A program made the position numbers and the translations under genes. This document shows, one piece after another, positions 23,825-36,390 of a stretch of DNA of 64,000 nucleotides. This DNA is from Phocoena phocoena (lineage: Eukaryota; Chordata; Mammalia; Artiodactyla; Phocoenidae). The DNA is taken from the NCBI RefSeq assembly GCF_963924675.1, contig NC_089235.1, forward strand, positions 60,880,220-60,944,219, read 5' to 3'. The notes below the pieces were generated by a model. That model ran no database searches. It was not told the DNA's origin and saw only the letters and a list, made by a program, of their open reading frames with translations. Positions within the stretch are counted from its first letter, which is position 1; the number at the start of each line of letters is the position of its first letter.

Positions 23825-24560
23825 AACTCAGTTTAATCCAATCAACACAATGTCTATTTTATGCCAGGCACTGGGTTAACACAGCTATAGGTGGTAAGAT
23901 ATATCAGATGCTCTTTCTACCCTAGAGGAGTTTCTGGGCTGGTGGAAGGGAGATGAATGTGTAACCAAATGATGTCTTATAATATTAACAATAATAGCTG
24001 TCATTTGTTGTAAAAAAAAATGTAAAGAAAATTCAGAATGAGAAAAATGAATTCTGCTTGGAAAGGTCCAAGGAATGCAGGAAAGAGAGGAATAATTTGA
24101 GTTAGGCCTTGAAAATCATTAAAAGTTCACTAGGTGAATATTGGGACAAGAACGAGAGTGGTCTGCTGCAGTTCTGGAATAGGATGGATACAAGGAATGG
24201 CTAAAATGAAGATGAGGAATGATTATGCCAAGCTTAAGAATCTGGGCTTCATCCAGTAGGTTTTACTTATATACATATATACGTATACACATACATAATC
24301 TACATATACACACATATTTCATTTTTTTTTAAATGCAGTAAGTGACCCGGTTGAGTCTGGTTTAAAATGACAAAAGAATGATTTCTTAGAGAGCCATAAA
24401 GTTGGATTATGGGAGATTGTGTAGCAGAAAGATGGAATATCTAGACCACAGAGATGCGAGTAAGAATCGTGAGGAGGGGATGTAGACAGAATACAGCATG
24501 TTTTCAAACTGAAATGCAAAAGTGGAGGCAAAAAGTCTAAACCCAGAAGAAAGGGAAAAA
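23825..24560 (-). mobile_element. Ancient L2 LINE, antisense
   Basis: Begins with the L2 3'-end pattern in antisense (tttatgccaggcactgggtt, ctaccctagaggagtttctg), then ttgagttaggccttgaaaat, tctgggcttcatccagtagg and agtaagtgacccggttgagt, in consensus order. Low-complexity TA/CA DNA sits inside at about 24268-24318. Confidence 0.6.
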
Positions 24561-24979
24561 CAAATGAATAAAATTCTGGTGTGGGAGGAGGAAGGGTAGG
24601 TGGGCAGGGAGAAGAGTATGGCTAGGGCACTGGATTTGGCACAGAGATTTTTTTTCTCTCAGAGACATAAAGGAAACAGTGAAGGGAGGGTAAGAACGCA
24701 GATAATACTGCAGGGAGGGATGTTGAGAAAATTCATCACTACTGACCTCTACTCTTAGAGTAATGAGAGGGATGGGGGCTTTTTGGAAAGGGAGTTAGGC
24801 ATGGAACCACCTTTGGTGGCTGGGAAAGGGAAAACGCTTCAGAATCCACCTGGGCCAACAACTCATACATTGGCGATGTCTCATCCGCACATTTGATTTT
24901 TTTCCAAGACTGCTTTGAGCTTATCATTTCACTCATCTAGAAAAATGCTTTATCACTGATCGGTGTTGAATGACACTCA

Positions 24980-25100
24980 AGAGAGGAAAATCTAATTTCC
25001 TCAACCTGACACTCAGGCCTTCTCCAATGGAACTCTCGATCTACCCCTCTGATCTATCTCCACCTCCTTCACTGTTCCCTCCTCTGGATTCAGAAACCCA
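24980..25100 (+). mobile_element. L2 fragment, sense
   Basis: cactcaggccttctccaatg followed by ctacccctctgatctatctc resembles the tcaaggcccttcatgatctg / cctacctctccagcctcatc region of L2. A related sense-L2 texture resumes at about 25640-25780 beyond the SINE. Confidence 0.42.
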
Positions 25101-25220
25101 AATGCTTTCAGGCTCAGGCAGGTCTAACACAGCGTAAAAAGAGGCATGGTCTGAGGCAACAGGGAGTGGTGAGGTTCGTGGCTCGGAAGCTGTTATATTT
25201 TCTTTTAAAATTCTATCAGG

Positions 25221-25562
25221 GACTTACCTGGTGGCTCAGTGGTTAAGAATCCACCTGCCAATGCAGGGGACACGGGTTCGAGCCCTGGTCCAGGAAGATC
25301 CCACATGCTGCGGAGCAACTACTACGCCTACGCACTACACCATGCGCCACAACTACTGAGGCTGAGTGCCACAACTATTGAAGCCCATGCGTCACAACTA
25401 CTGAAGCCCGCGTGCCTAGAGCCTGTGCTCCGCAACAAAAGAAGCCACCGCAATGAGAAGCCTGCACACTGCGATGAAGAGTAGCCCTGGCTCGCCACAA
25501 CTAGAGAAAGCTCACGCGCAGCAATGAAGACCCAACGCAGCCAAAAATAATAAATAATTTAA
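25221..25562 (+). mobile_element. CHR SINE, long form
   Basis: Head gacttacctggtggctcagt, B box cgggttcgagccctggt, then repeated ccacaactactgaagc motifs, gaagccaccgcaatgagaag, and a tail gcagccaaaaataataaata. A perfect 14-bp duplication aaaattctatcagg at 25207-25220 and 25563-25576 delimits it. Confidence 0.94.
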
Positions 25563-25784
25563 AAAATTCTATCAGGATCAAACAAAATATGTAAATACAA
25601 TTTGATATTTCAGGGACTTTCTCTTCTAAAATTGTACACGAATTCAGCCTCCTCCAAGCAGCTTTCCTAATAAACCAGACTTATAGATAAGAGTTCCTTC
25701 TCAAGTCCCCTTTGGTATTTACCCCAACCTTCCTTTGTGTATCACTCACCTGTACTTGTATGATGCTATCTTTCATAGCACAGA

Positions 25785-25995
25785 GGTCAGAACATGAGCT
25801 TTGGATTCAGATGGCCCTGGAAAAATCCTTGACTTGGCCACTTTTAGCCTGATATGACGTAAGACAATATACCTAAGTTTTCTGAGTCTCATGTTTCTCA
25901 TTTGTGAAATAGGAATAATATTACCTTATGGGGTTATTGTGAAGATAAAAATATATGCAAAATACTTACTGGAGTGCCTGGCATGAAAACACCGA
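25785..25995 (+). mobile_element. MIR SINE relic, well preserved
   Basis: Nearly whole MIR: gctttggattcagatggccc, ttttctgagtctcatgtttc, tcatttgtgaaataggaata, ttatggggttattgtgaaga, ggagtgcctggcatg. Confidence 0.85.
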
Positions 25996-26447
25996 AATAT
26001 TTTAAATAATATATGGTTTTCCCTAACATCATGATAATTGTCTTAATTATCAAGAATCAAATTTTCTGAATTCTTTACACTCTGAGTTACTAGAGAAATG
26101 TCTTGGGAGTATTTGCTGCTAAGTACCTGTTTGGGAGATAAGTTGATATTTATTTGCAATAATTAGACTACTCAAAAAGGCATGGGACAAAGCAAAATTT
26201 TGGTGGGCTGGGGAAGTTGAAGTTGATAGTTTTTAGGGCCCTAATTAGAGAACTGAGATACTCTTAAACAGTGAAACAAGAACTACACATACACATGTAT
26301 ATATATGCATACACACACACACATATATACATTTGTATCATTCTTTACCATTTGCAAAGTAATTTCTATACTCTGCTTCTTACAAACCTTTGTATGGAGT
26401 CCAAACAGTTATAGATCACCACCAACAACAGTAACTGATACCAACTT

Positions 26448-26580
26448 TGTAAGGTATATTATCATAATTTTATTTTAGAGAAAGGGAAACTGAGGCTCAG
26501 AGAGGTTAGACTTGGCCAAGGGGACTCATCGGCGGAGGGGACCCCATCACAGGTCTCCACGCCCCTGCTTTCTCTAATCT
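26448..26580 (-). mobile_element. MIR SINE relic
   Basis: Antisense MIR core: gagaaagggaaactgaggct, cagagaggttagacttggcc. A short CA/TA-rich stretch sits to the left near 26285-26335. Confidence 0.75.
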
Positions 26581-27824
26581 TTCATAACTTTCCAAGATAT
26601 GAAACTTGTCAGGAGCAATTAAACACTCAACAGCCACATCACCCTAAAATAAATATGGGAGCTGGAAAACATATCTAGTGGAACTCTGAATGAGGAACAT
26701 GAGAGTCACACACAAATGGCCTAGAATGACATTGGCCAAGACCTCTTGAGGACAATAGTATTTCATGCAAACAGCGCCACAGGCTCTTAAATAGAATCAA
26801 TCCCGTGTGTGGGCTTCAGTTCCTTCTGCTGATACACAGCTTCACACTCATCACCATAAACAGTGCTGTCTGAAGGAGGAGAGTCATCGGTCCACTTAGC
26901 AGGTGGCCTCTAAAAGGGCTCATTTCCAATCCCCCAAAAGCACGCAGCAATAGAGGCTCTGCGCACACAGCCTGGGCTCTGTGCGGATGGATGGGAGATC
27001 TGACTCGCCGGGTAGGGAGTACACAGTATAGTAATTTTCAAACAGGGATTGGGAGCGAAACCAAGGGGAGGGGACCTCCAATTTTACAATCTGACTTCAG
27101 CATGTTCTAAAAACACGCAAAGTAAAAAGCAAAACAAAACAGAGTAATTAACAAAACCATCAGGAGAAAAGGAATCAAATTGATACAGAAGCTGAAAAGC
27201 AAACAGGGACTTCTCAGGACAGGTTGTGCTTCATTGACTTAATTCCTCTGACAGGGTCAAAAGCTCAGGAGCAAAGGAAGCTAGACCTTTGGTCATATTT
27301 GATTTATTATAATGTGACATTCTCATAGGGAACTGGAAAGGTGGCATAAAGAGGGGGAAGAGAAGGAAAAGCTGGATCTGGTTGAAAGTAAGGAAGTATG
27401 AGATCGAATTGGTGGCTATAAAACCTTCACTCTGCTCCTGGAATTGGGAGTGGAAAAACACGCTCACTAAGAGGGAGTCTTGTCTGGTTTGGGCCCCTAC
27501 TCTGATTACTTCTAAGCCAAGCAACCTGCTGGACTGTCCCTAAGAATGGGTCTCCTGTTGTCCCGTAACAATGTGACTTAGCTTTTAACAGCTCCTGGTA
27601 ATCCAAGAACTTGTGTGCCCTTTGCACAGCTCAGTTTAGCTCCAGGCCTCTGTTTCCTCATGGGAATAACAGGAGGCAGGACGAGGTGCCTTCTAGTCCG
27701 ACACCATGGAACCAGTGGTGCCTTGCTTTTCTATCTCACTGCGGTGAGCACGGTGCAGAGCCCATGGTGGTCCTCATTAAATGCTTCTCACTTACTAAAC
27801 ACAGACCAATAATGAGGATGACAG
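26581..27824. other. Unassigned intronic DNA
   Basis: Relatively repeat-free. Overlapping short ORFs on both strands at 27230-27840 lack domains and splice context. Cross-species conservation would be needed to see any regulatory element. Confidence 0.45.
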
Positions 27825-27945
27825 GTAACATTTATTGAGCCCCTACGATGTACCTGGCACTGTTCTAAGTATGTTTTAACTCCTTTCACCTCCCAACAAG
27901 CCTGTGTGGTAGGTCCTGTTGATGTTAAGCGCTCAGCTTGAGTCT
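27825..27945 (-). mobile_element. MIR SINE relic
   Basis: ggtaacatttattgagcccc, tgtacctggcactgttctaa, then caacaagcctgtgtggtagg are the antisense MIR 3' portion. Confidence 0.75.
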
Positions 27946-28289
27946 CCCACTGAAGTCTGGGCCTCGCTTCCTCACCTGTAACAGCTTGCAAGATTGAGAA
28001 CTACAATTTGCTAACACTGAATGGTTCCAGACAGTTCTAGGTACTCGACAGGTGGACAGTTCTCAGCAGAGCCTCTTGCACATAGAAAACCTCCAAGAAA
28101 CAACTGGCATTATTCAAGATGTCAGGGGTTTTCTAAAGCAGGACTGCTCCAGGGCTACAACTTTGGTAAGGCGATTCCTTCTGGCTGGCACTGGCATTTC
28201 TCAGGTCTCAGAAGCCCTTGGTGTGGGTCTGCTATCTGGTGCTGGCCGGGAAAAGGGTATCTTGTAAGTGAGAGGGGCACTGGGATAAG

Positions 28290-28400
28290 GGTTTAGAAAG
28301 CTAGCTCCTGACACCAGCTCCCCATTTCCTGGCCGTGGGACCTAGGCAAGCCTTTTCCTTTAGTCTGTTTCCCACACTATAAAACCTATAGAGGTGATGA
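28290..28400 (+). mobile_element. MIR SINE relic
   Basis: gcaagccttttcctttagtc with flanking gtgggacctagg and agaggtgatgacagg follows a diverged sense MIR. Confidence 0.45.
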
Positions 28401-29219
28401 CAGGAGGGGAGGGTCATCCAAGAGAAAACTGGTAACCATAGCAACCCCCCCACCTGTGAGAGGAGCCTTGATTATAATAATTCTACAGAAAGCAGTCAGT
28501 AGGTGATACAAGAGCAGTGTATGAGGTGTATTTAAGTCTATGCTGCTGGTTAAGAAAAGTATATTCCTTCTGTTCTTGTTCTGATCTGTGAAACAACACA
28601 GTTCATTTGGTGACAACTTCCATTCTTATCCTGCCGCATACCATCTCTAATATTAAATAAATGATGTACTTAGAATATCAATAAATGTCCCCAAGAGCAG
28701 TAGTTTCCTTAACTAACTTAACAAAGCCGCGCTGATCTGTGATGAAAATGGGAGAAATAAAAACAATGTATGTATTTCTTAAAGTGAAATGTACTCCATT
28801 TTTAAGCCATGAGGGTCTTTTTTTTTGTTAAAATTCCTTTGGTTTATAAAACGGTGGCGAGAGTAGTTTTTAATTGAAAAAGCTATTAATAAAATATAAA
28901 AGGGCCAACTGTATGCTATGGCAATGAATATTTTCTGAAATTTAACTCATCTGTGAAATACAAGTATCTTGGATGCACAGGTGTAGGCTCAGACAAGCAG
29001 AATCTCAATGAGACAAGAGAACTGTTCTCCTTTCGTCAGCAGTACATCTTCCAACAACTGGCAGACTATACCTTTCTTTATAAGAATGTTCTGGTATCTG
29101 ATTATTCTTCCAGTGAAAAATGCATAAAGTGGATTTTCAAACTCAATCTCATTATCTATAACTATATATTATAGATAAATGAATAGAAAACTCTATCTAT
29201 TCACCTAACTACCTTTAAC
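28401..29219. other. Unassigned intronic DNA
   Basis: AT-rich sequence with no feature that I can identify. Confidence 0.45.
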
Positions 29220-31650
29220 CTAAATGATCCTACAGCTAGTATGGAAAGACGCAGGATGACCCTTTTTTCCTTTTAAAAACAGTATGTCCATTTTAGAAAA
29301 TCTGGAAAGCACACAAGCTTGTAAAAACCAGCTTTGAGATATAACTTGTTTACAATAAATTTCACAGATCTGAGGTGCCAAATAGATAACTGTGACAAAG
29401 GTACGAAGCATTTTCATCAGCACAGACAGTCCTGTTGCTTCTCTTCGTATCAATCTCCCTTCTAGTACCCCGCCACACACACCCCCAGAAGTAACCACCG
29501 ATCTCACTGCCATCACTGTAAGTTAATTTTGTTGTTTTAGAATTTCATATGATTGGAAGCACGCTGTGTGTGTTCTCTTCTTTCTAACTTCTTTCTGAGT
29601 ACAACGTGACATTCATTCATGTTGTCATATGCATCAGTAGTTGGTTCCTTTGTATTGTTCTGCATTGTTTCTGGTGTGAATACAGCACACTTTGTTTTAC
29701 CCATTCTACTCTTGATGGACCTAAGGGTTGTTTAAAATTTTTGTCTGAGTAAAGCTCTTTTGGATATGAGTGGACTGGAATTTTTATGAATATGTTTCGG
29801 ATTCTCTTTAGTGAATATCTGAGAGCAGAACGGCAGATCATCTAATAAGTGTGTGATTAACTGTGTAAGAAATTTACTTTCTGCATCTGGTGGCACCACA
29901 TTTACTCACAACAGTGTACAAGGGATCCAGTTGCTCTACATCTTCAGCAACACTTGGTAGTGCCAATCCTTTGAACTTCAGCCATTCTACTGGGTGTAAA
30001 ATGATATCTCACTGGGTTGTATCTGCATTTTCCTGATGACTTAATATTGCTGGGCATATTTTCATGTGCTTATTGGCCATGCTTTTACCTTCCTTGTGAA
30101 GTGTCCAAATATTTTGTCCATTATTACCGGTCTGTCTCTGTTCCAGCTAAGCAGGTCTTTGGGGTTCTGTATCTCCTGCATGTGCCCTGCTCTCCAGATT
30201 TCAGGGGGGTGATTTGCATTATGACATCAGCTCTCTGATGGGTCCAAAAAAAAAAAACCCACTGGTTTTCAGTTTGTCCAGCTTTTTTTTTTGGCTGCAC
30301 CACGCAGCTTGTGGGATCTTAGTTCCCCAACCAGGGATTGAACCCCTCGGCAGCAAAAGTGTGGAGCCCTAACCACCAGACTACCAGGAAACTCAGTGTC
30401 CAGCTTTGCCTTGTGGTAAGGATTAGAGTGATGACATCCAAGCTCTTTACATATCAGAGCTGAAATCAGAAGCCTTCTGCATCTAATGAGATGATCATAT
30501 GACTTTCTTCATTTACTCTTAACATGACGAATCACATCGATTTTCAAAAATGGAATCAACTTTACATTCCTATGCACACATGACCATGATGTGATATCCT
30601 TTTTGTCTATTGTGAGATTCAACCTGCTTGTATTTTGTCAAGGTTTGTAGGTTTATGTTCATGAAGGATATTGGTCCGTACCACACCATTCTTGTAATAT
30701 CTTTGTCAGGTTTTGGTATCAGGGTTAGTCTGGTCTCATAAAATGAGTTTGGAAGTGCTCCCCCTTTCTCTATTTTCTGAAAGAATTTGTGAAAATTGGG
30801 TTGCTAATTCTCGACTGTTTTAATTCATTGGAAAAAGCCTTCTGTGCTTGAAGCTTTCTTTATGGGAAGTTCTGATTAAAAGTTTAACTGATTAAGAGAT
30901 CCATGGCTATTTAAATTTTCTAGCTTTCTTGAGTCAGATATTGTTAAGTTATAGTTTTTAAGGAATTAGTCCATTTCATCTCAGTTGTTAAGTATGTGGG
31001 CTTAAACCTGTTCATAATATTTTCTGCTCTTTTAATGAATGTAGAAAACTTAGTGATATCCCCAATTTCTCACTTGATGCTGTCTTTTTTCCCTCATTCA
31101 GACTATCTAGACATTTATCAATTTTTGTTGATCTTTTCAAGGAATCAGGTTTACCTTTGTTAATTTTCTTTATTGCCTGTATGTTTTGTGTCTTACTGAT
31201 TTCAGCTCTTTGAGATTAGTATTCTTCCTTCTCTAACTTCTTAAGGTAAAATTTTAATTAATCAAGTTCAACTCTTTCTTCTTTCTTTTCTAATACAGGC
31301 ATTTCATGCTATAATTTTCCTCTAAGTTCTGTAGCTGTACCACACAAACGTTTGAAATAGTAATGTTTCTACTATCATTCAGTTCAAAATATGTTTTAGT
31401 TTCTCTTGCGATTTTTTCCCCCTCCCCCATCTGGTTACATGGATGTGCATTAAGTTTCTAAATATTTGGGATCTTCTTGATTATCTTGGTAGTGATTTCT
31501 AAATTAATTCTGTTTCGGTCAGAGAATGCACCCTGTGCCACTTCAGGTTTTTCAAATTTACTGACACTGATTTGTGCCCTGGTGTATAGTACATCATGGT
31601 GAATAAGTCCCCTGAACTGGAAAGTACATACATTCTGAAGCTGTTGGGTA
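29220..31650 (-). mobile_element. Ancient L1M-type segments, antisense
   Basis: Antisense L1 signals appear in order. Near 29450-29520 is the 3' UTR (aagtaaccaccgatctcact). Near 29540-30080 is the ORF2 tail (agaatttcatatgattggaa, atttgcattttcctgatgac equivalents). From 30470 to about 31560 is mid-ORF2 (ggttttggtatcagggttag, tctcataaaatgagtttgga, cactgatttgtgccctggtg). The piece at 30110-30470 looks like the 3' UTR of a second L1, so at least two old copies are joined. Coding frames are destroyed. Confidence 0.8.
30286..30397 (-). mobile_element. CHR-type SINE, short form, inside old L1
   Basis: Antisense copy: T run and ggctgcaccacgcagcttgt, gggatcttagttccccaacc, agggattgaacccctcggca, then accaccagactaccaggaa. 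The duplication gtccagcttt at 30276-30285 and 30398-30407 flanks it. Same subtype as the element at 20202. Confidence 0.9.
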
Positions 31651-31773
31651 CAGTGTTCTGCCTGGCATGTGGTAGTGGTCACATAAATTTTATAAAACAA
31701 ATGAATTAATTATGATTTAACAAATAAATGAAATGAATAGGAAGGGATTGGTCAAGGGGCTAAAATGAAGCTA

Positions 31774-31956
31774 CAGTTGACCCGCGAACAATGAGGGGGT
31801 TAATCCGCCTGCAGTACTGTCAGCCCTCCGTATCCATGGCTCCCCTGCATCCGCGGATCCAATGAACCATGCAGTCCTATTGCATTTTCCATTGAAAAAT
31901 ATCTGCATATAAGTGGACATGTGTATATGAAACCCACTTCGTTCAGGGGTCAACTG
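31774..31956. mobile_element. Tigger-type MITE (TcMar)
   Basis: Ends cagttgacccgcgaacaatg and gttcaggggtcaactg form an inverted repeat. A TA dinucleotide lies immediately outside each end (31772-31773, 31957-31958), the target preference of the Tc1/mariner superfamily. The interior includes catccgcggatccaatg. Short non-autonomous form with no transposase. Confidence 0.85.
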
Positions 31957-31958
31957 TA

Positions 31959-32529
31959 TTTAGAGAGAAAGGAGGTAGCCAGTGTAGCTAGACTGAAGAT
32001 GACAGGATGACTGTAACTGAGGAAGCAAATATCCAGAGGATATAGGGGACGTCTGGTTAAAGCAGAGGCAGAAAAGGTTGTTTGTAGAAGGGAATAAGAG
32101 CATGCCTTCTGAAACAAGAGGCAGGAGAAGACAGATGGGTAGAGGGCAAATAGTTTTAGGGAAATCCCATCAAACAGAGTGTAAGTTTTCAGCGTAGCAG
32201 AAATCAGACCTTTACTAGCGATGAAGAAAGGAATTGGGAGAAAGCATGTTGGGAGAGCCACTCAACAGGCCACTGGGATGAAGAAAAGGCTGGGGGAAGG
32301 CATCATGGCTCCATGGAGGCCTGGCACGTGAATCTGTACTGGGGGGCAGTCATGAAGGGCTTTCTTCAGCAAAGGTTTCTATAACCCAGGAACCTAAACA
32401 GGATCTAGGGGTGGGTTTCAGTAAAACCTCCGCAGAACTTTCTAATCATTAAATTTTTCAACTATCAACTTCATGGGACAAGTTCTATCATAGGGCTTTT
32501 ATCCTGAGAGCTACAGGATGGGTTACTTA
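31959..32529. other. Unassigned DNA with weak antisense L2 texture
   Basis: gtagccagtgtagctagact near 31975 and gcagtcatgaagggctttct near 32346 resemble antisense L2 pieces, but spacing is poor. Confidence 0.3.
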
Positions 32530-32700
32530 ATCCAGAAGAGGAGGAGTAAGAAAGGCTTTTGTAGGAGGTGGTATCTGAACTAAAGCCTGAAAGGAAGTTG
32601 GAATTATCCAGGTAAAACGGTGGGTTTGAGGAGGGTAGAAGAAAGCATGGCATTTGAGAGCCCTGCAGCTCAGAGTAGGAGGGAGTAAGGAAAACCAAGC
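32530..32700 (-). mobile_element. L2 fragment, antisense
   Basis: gcttttgtaggaggtggtat and ctgaactaaagcctgaaagg match the antisense L2 segment ending in 'gagctgagacctgaaggaa'. Confidence 0.5.
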
Positions 32701-33768
32701 ACTGTAACTGCCACCGTCATCCAAAATCTTGAACCAAAACAAACAACAGTTTGCTTTTAAAAATTATGAAATGCTCATTCCTGGAGGTGTCTCAGCAATG
32801 GCTGTCTGGCCATCTAGCAGGGATGTTGGAAAGGACATGTGGGGAGACATCTGATTGAAGTGGTAGGGGGACACTTGTTCCCCACCCTATTCCTTCATGG
32901 AAGAACTTCCCTAACACTCCTGGCCTCTCTCTTCTCCCCTCTGTTTGGTGCCCTTGGAAGCAGGAAACGGGTTTGCCCAGCCCAGCCTCATGTTCTGTCC
33001 TGTCTTGTGACCTGTGTGCCTGATGCAGTCTGCTTTCTCCCAGGCGGTTAGAGGGGCACTTCCCAGCTGTGCCAGTGACCAGAATACCTCATTTAGAGGG
33101 AAAATATTCTTAGCAAACCAATTCATCTGAAGACCTAAAGGATATTCTCCAAAAAAGCTTTATCAGGAATGAAGCTGATATTCTGATCTCCATTCATATT
33201 TCTCATTGAAAGGCGTAGTTTTAAACTGACCCCATAAAACCTCAGATGACATCTGAAGTCACTTCCAACATTCAGAAATCTATTATCCTGAATCATCAAG
33301 ACAACCATATTCAGCATCCTAGGTTTAAGAATGCGGAGGAGTATAGAGGTGATGTTAGTAAGCTTTCTATCAAAGGGCGTTAAAAATGAAGAATAAATGC
33401 TGTTATTGGAAAATTAATATGTGGAAACTCATGCCCCGATGATGTCCAAACTCTACTATGCAGATATAAAATGCTGCTAGAGATTCAATAAAAAATGTAG
33501 AGCAGTTCATACAGAAGAGAAATGTAACAAAACACAAAGATATACAAAAGTAGAATGCACTATGCAGAGGGCAAACCAACAAAGACAAGAAAATGTGCAG
33601 ACAAAGCACTGGGGTAGCTCAACAAGCCCACATTTCATTGGGTTCCACTGGGTTCCACAAAGTAGTGTTCTCACAGGTACAGCACATAAAATAATTACTC
33701 CACTTCTTTGGACACTTGTTTACTACACACCCCACCGACCTCCATGGGCAATTCTAACCGTGATAAAA
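32701..33768. other. Unassigned intronic DNA
   Basis: No repeat or gene recognised. The 70-71 codon frames at 32839-33126 are on opposite strands of the same DNA and lack support. Confidence 0.45.
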
Positions 33769-33778
33769 GACTAGGAAG

Positions 33779-33993
33779 GGGCTTCCCTGGTGGCGCAGTG
33801 GTTGGGAGTGCGCCTGCCGATGCAGGGGACGCGGGTTCGTGCCCCGGTCCGGGGAAGATCCCACATGCCGCGGAGCGGCTGGGCCCGTGAGCCATGGCCG
33901 CTGAGCCTGCGCGTCCGGAGCCTGTGCTCCGCAACGGGAGAGGCTACGACAGTGAGAGGCCCGCGTACCGCAAAAAAAAAAAAAAAAAAAAAG
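33779..33993 (+). mobile_element. CHR SINE, compact form, near consensus
   Basis: Intact head gcttccctggtggcgcagtg, B box cgggttcgtgccccgg, body atgccgcggagcggctgggc and gcctgtgctccgcaacggga, gcccgcgtaccgc, and a pure A tail of about 21. The duplication gactaggaag at 33769-33778 and 33994-34003 is perfect. Low divergence points to a recent insertion. Confidence 0.97.
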
Positions 33994-34003
33994 GACTAGG
34001 AAG

Positions 34004-34977
34004 ACAATAGCAGAAGGGTAAATGTTAGCAAATGCACAGAGCCCACAATCCAAAGGTTTCAAAAAGATAAGGAGCTTTCCCCTTTATTCAATAGCATAAG
34101 CGGAACGGCCAAATTTCAGGGTGTTACATCCCAGAGGAATATTTTGAAAAGGGGAGAGAGGTACAAATGGGCAGTGTCCGAAGCACAGAAAGAACCTGAA
34201 GTATTCACTGATTTTGTAGGAGACCACTGAGAAATATGACAAGTCAATACTGACCACCTGCAGGGGACATTCACAGGGTAAGTATTTATTCCTGCAGACA
34301 TCTAAAGGATTCCCACCCGTGTTCCACGAAGCAGGCCACGTGGAAACCTTTTACACATTCAAAATAGCTTCTAAAAATGCACTTTGTATTCTGGGGAGCT
34401 CTGAGCGCCTCACCCACGAAGATAAGTCTTTAAAGTTGTGGGGGGAGAACCCTTTACGGAGGAAAGGCTTGATGAGGAAGGAAATGAGTTGACTTCAGCA
34501 GCCGCCGCAGGAAGAATACCAGGCACAGCCAGGGGCTGAAACTGCCTCAAACCTGAAAAGATTCTTAACTGTGCATAACAAAGAATCCGAACATTGCCTG
34601 TGAGCTTACACCTGGCCCCAGTAGAGCTTCCTCATCAACATTCCAAGCCCGGCCTCAGAGAGCTGGGGGAAAGAATCTTGCAAGCACAGGAAAACAGTCA
34701 AATTTCTTTCCTTCAAGCCTAATCTGATGATTTAAATATATCTCTCCTAATGCCTCTCAGGTGTTCTAACCATCTTATGCCTGTTAAGAGCACTTCTGCA
34801 GGGAGTTACCACTAGTAGCATCTCTTCTGATTTAACTCATCTGCCATAAAATAGCAGGTGCCTTCTGGACACAATGAAATTCTCAGAAATTCTAAGAGGA
34901 AATTTGCACAGTGTTTTGAATACTGGTGTGTTAAAACATACCTTAAGTTTCCTTAGACTTTGGAGAAACTGGATGGC
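34004..34977. other. Unassigned intronic DNA
   Basis: No feature identified before the G-rich tract. Confidence 0.45.
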
Positions 34978-35049
34978 GGGGGGGGGGTGGGGGGGGTGGG
35001 GGGGTGGGGGGGGTGGGGGGGTGGGGGTGGTGGGGGTGGGGGGTGGTGT
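34978..35049. repeat. G-rich tract (G6-8 T)n, quadruplex-prone
   Basis: About 72 bp of only G and T with at least eight runs of five or more guanines separated by single T residues, after ggatggcg. It gives a Gly/Val frame with no coding meaning. It is the most extreme base-composition feature in the window. Confidence 0.95.
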
Positions 35050-35539
35050 TGTTTAGAATTTAAGTATTTTAAACAAAGGCATCAGAAAGATGTTAATGTA
35101 GTGGAATTGTTGGTTGAAACCAATTTAAAAAAATGAAACAACTACCAAGGTTAAAGGGGAATTTTCAAAAAAGTTAAAATCCTGACCCTCATCATATACA
35201 AAAATAAACACATGTTTAAGATTTTGTGGAAACTGATAAGATGTTACAACCAACTCAAAGGAGAAACCAAAGAGCAGACACATGTTCAGATCAGGAGGAA
35301 TGAAATGAATGTGTAAATGGGAGACAAAACTCACCTTTTTCACAGTGGATTGGGAAGTCAACTGAACCTCTGTGGGACAGAATTTACACATCTACAAACA
35401 AGAATTATTTTATACTGCTATCACTTACCTACAACTTACAGAGTTGTAGAACAGCTTCGTAGAATGAGAATTAGATAACCCGAAATGATGTGCTAGTGAA
35501 GGTGCACGGTTTTCTATGGAGGCACAATTTTTTCCCTAC
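35050..35539. other. Unassigned intronic DNA
   Basis: AT-rich, with no recognised repeat or gene. Confidence 0.45.
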
Positions 35540-35629
35540 ACAGATCACTGACTATTTTATTTATTGCTGTATTCCCCAAACCTGGTACAGGGTAGATGCT
35601 CCATAAATACTTGCTAAACAGATGTCTGC
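35540..35629 (+). mobile_element. L2 3'-end relic
   Basis: attgctgtattccccaaacc, tggtacagggtagatgctcc and ataaatacttgct follow the L2 terminal consensus. Confidence 0.6.
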
Positions 35630-35755
35630 TATGTATCAGGCATAAAGCTAAACCCTTCACATGCATCATCCCCTTTAACCTTTCCAACAACGCTTTAAGA
35701 TAAATATTATTCTCAGATCACTAACTTGAAACTAGCTTGTGTGATATTGCACAGT
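35630..35755 (-). mobile_element. MIR SINE relic
   Basis: ctatgtatcaggcataaagc, ccctttaacctttccaacaa, then ataaatattattctcagatc: antisense MIR 3' half. Confidence 0.65.
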
Positions 35756-36224
35756 TATTACTTGTCAGAGGTCGAGGGGTGGAGAACAGGGGCGGGGTGG
35801 GAGGAGCGGGATTTGCCTCAGGTCTGTAATCAGAAAGCCCATCTTTTTTTCTTCCTGATTCTTCTTTCCATTTAATATGTCTTTATTTATCGTCATGGTC
35901 CCACGCGCCTCTAAATTAAGGGACTGTTTATATGTTCCAGAGATATAACATGCTTCCCTGATGAGCATGATATTGGAGACCCTTGCTTTAAGACACATAA
36001 ATGAACAGCAGTACTCACAAGAATCTAAGCATAAATAAGAGACATATGGACATCTTTATTGTGGCCTCGCAGGTAAGCACAGGATACTTACCAGCCCACA
36101 TCCCAACCCCCATCCTTAGGTGCTCATTATAATTTTCAGGATAACAAAGATGGATGAATTCATCAGTGTTTACGTGTGTGGTTTGTTCTCATAGAAAGTA
36201 CAGCAGCACTTAGGCAAGCAGCAG

Positions 36225-36390
36225 CAGCTAATATTCACCGCTTACTGTGACCGTGAACTACTTTCCCAGCGACACTCTGAGGCGGGTGCTATTATCACCT
36301 CCTCTTCACAGGTGAAGAAAGCGGGAATACACCAAGTCACCTTTACAGAATCACGGAGCTAAGCTGCAAGTCTGGGCTTTGACCTGGCAC
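36225..36390 (-). mobile_element. MIR SINE relic
   Basis: cagctaatattcaccgctta, gaggcgggtgctattatcac, ctcttcacaggtgaagaaag, then ggagctaagctgcaagtctg. Confidence 0.75.
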
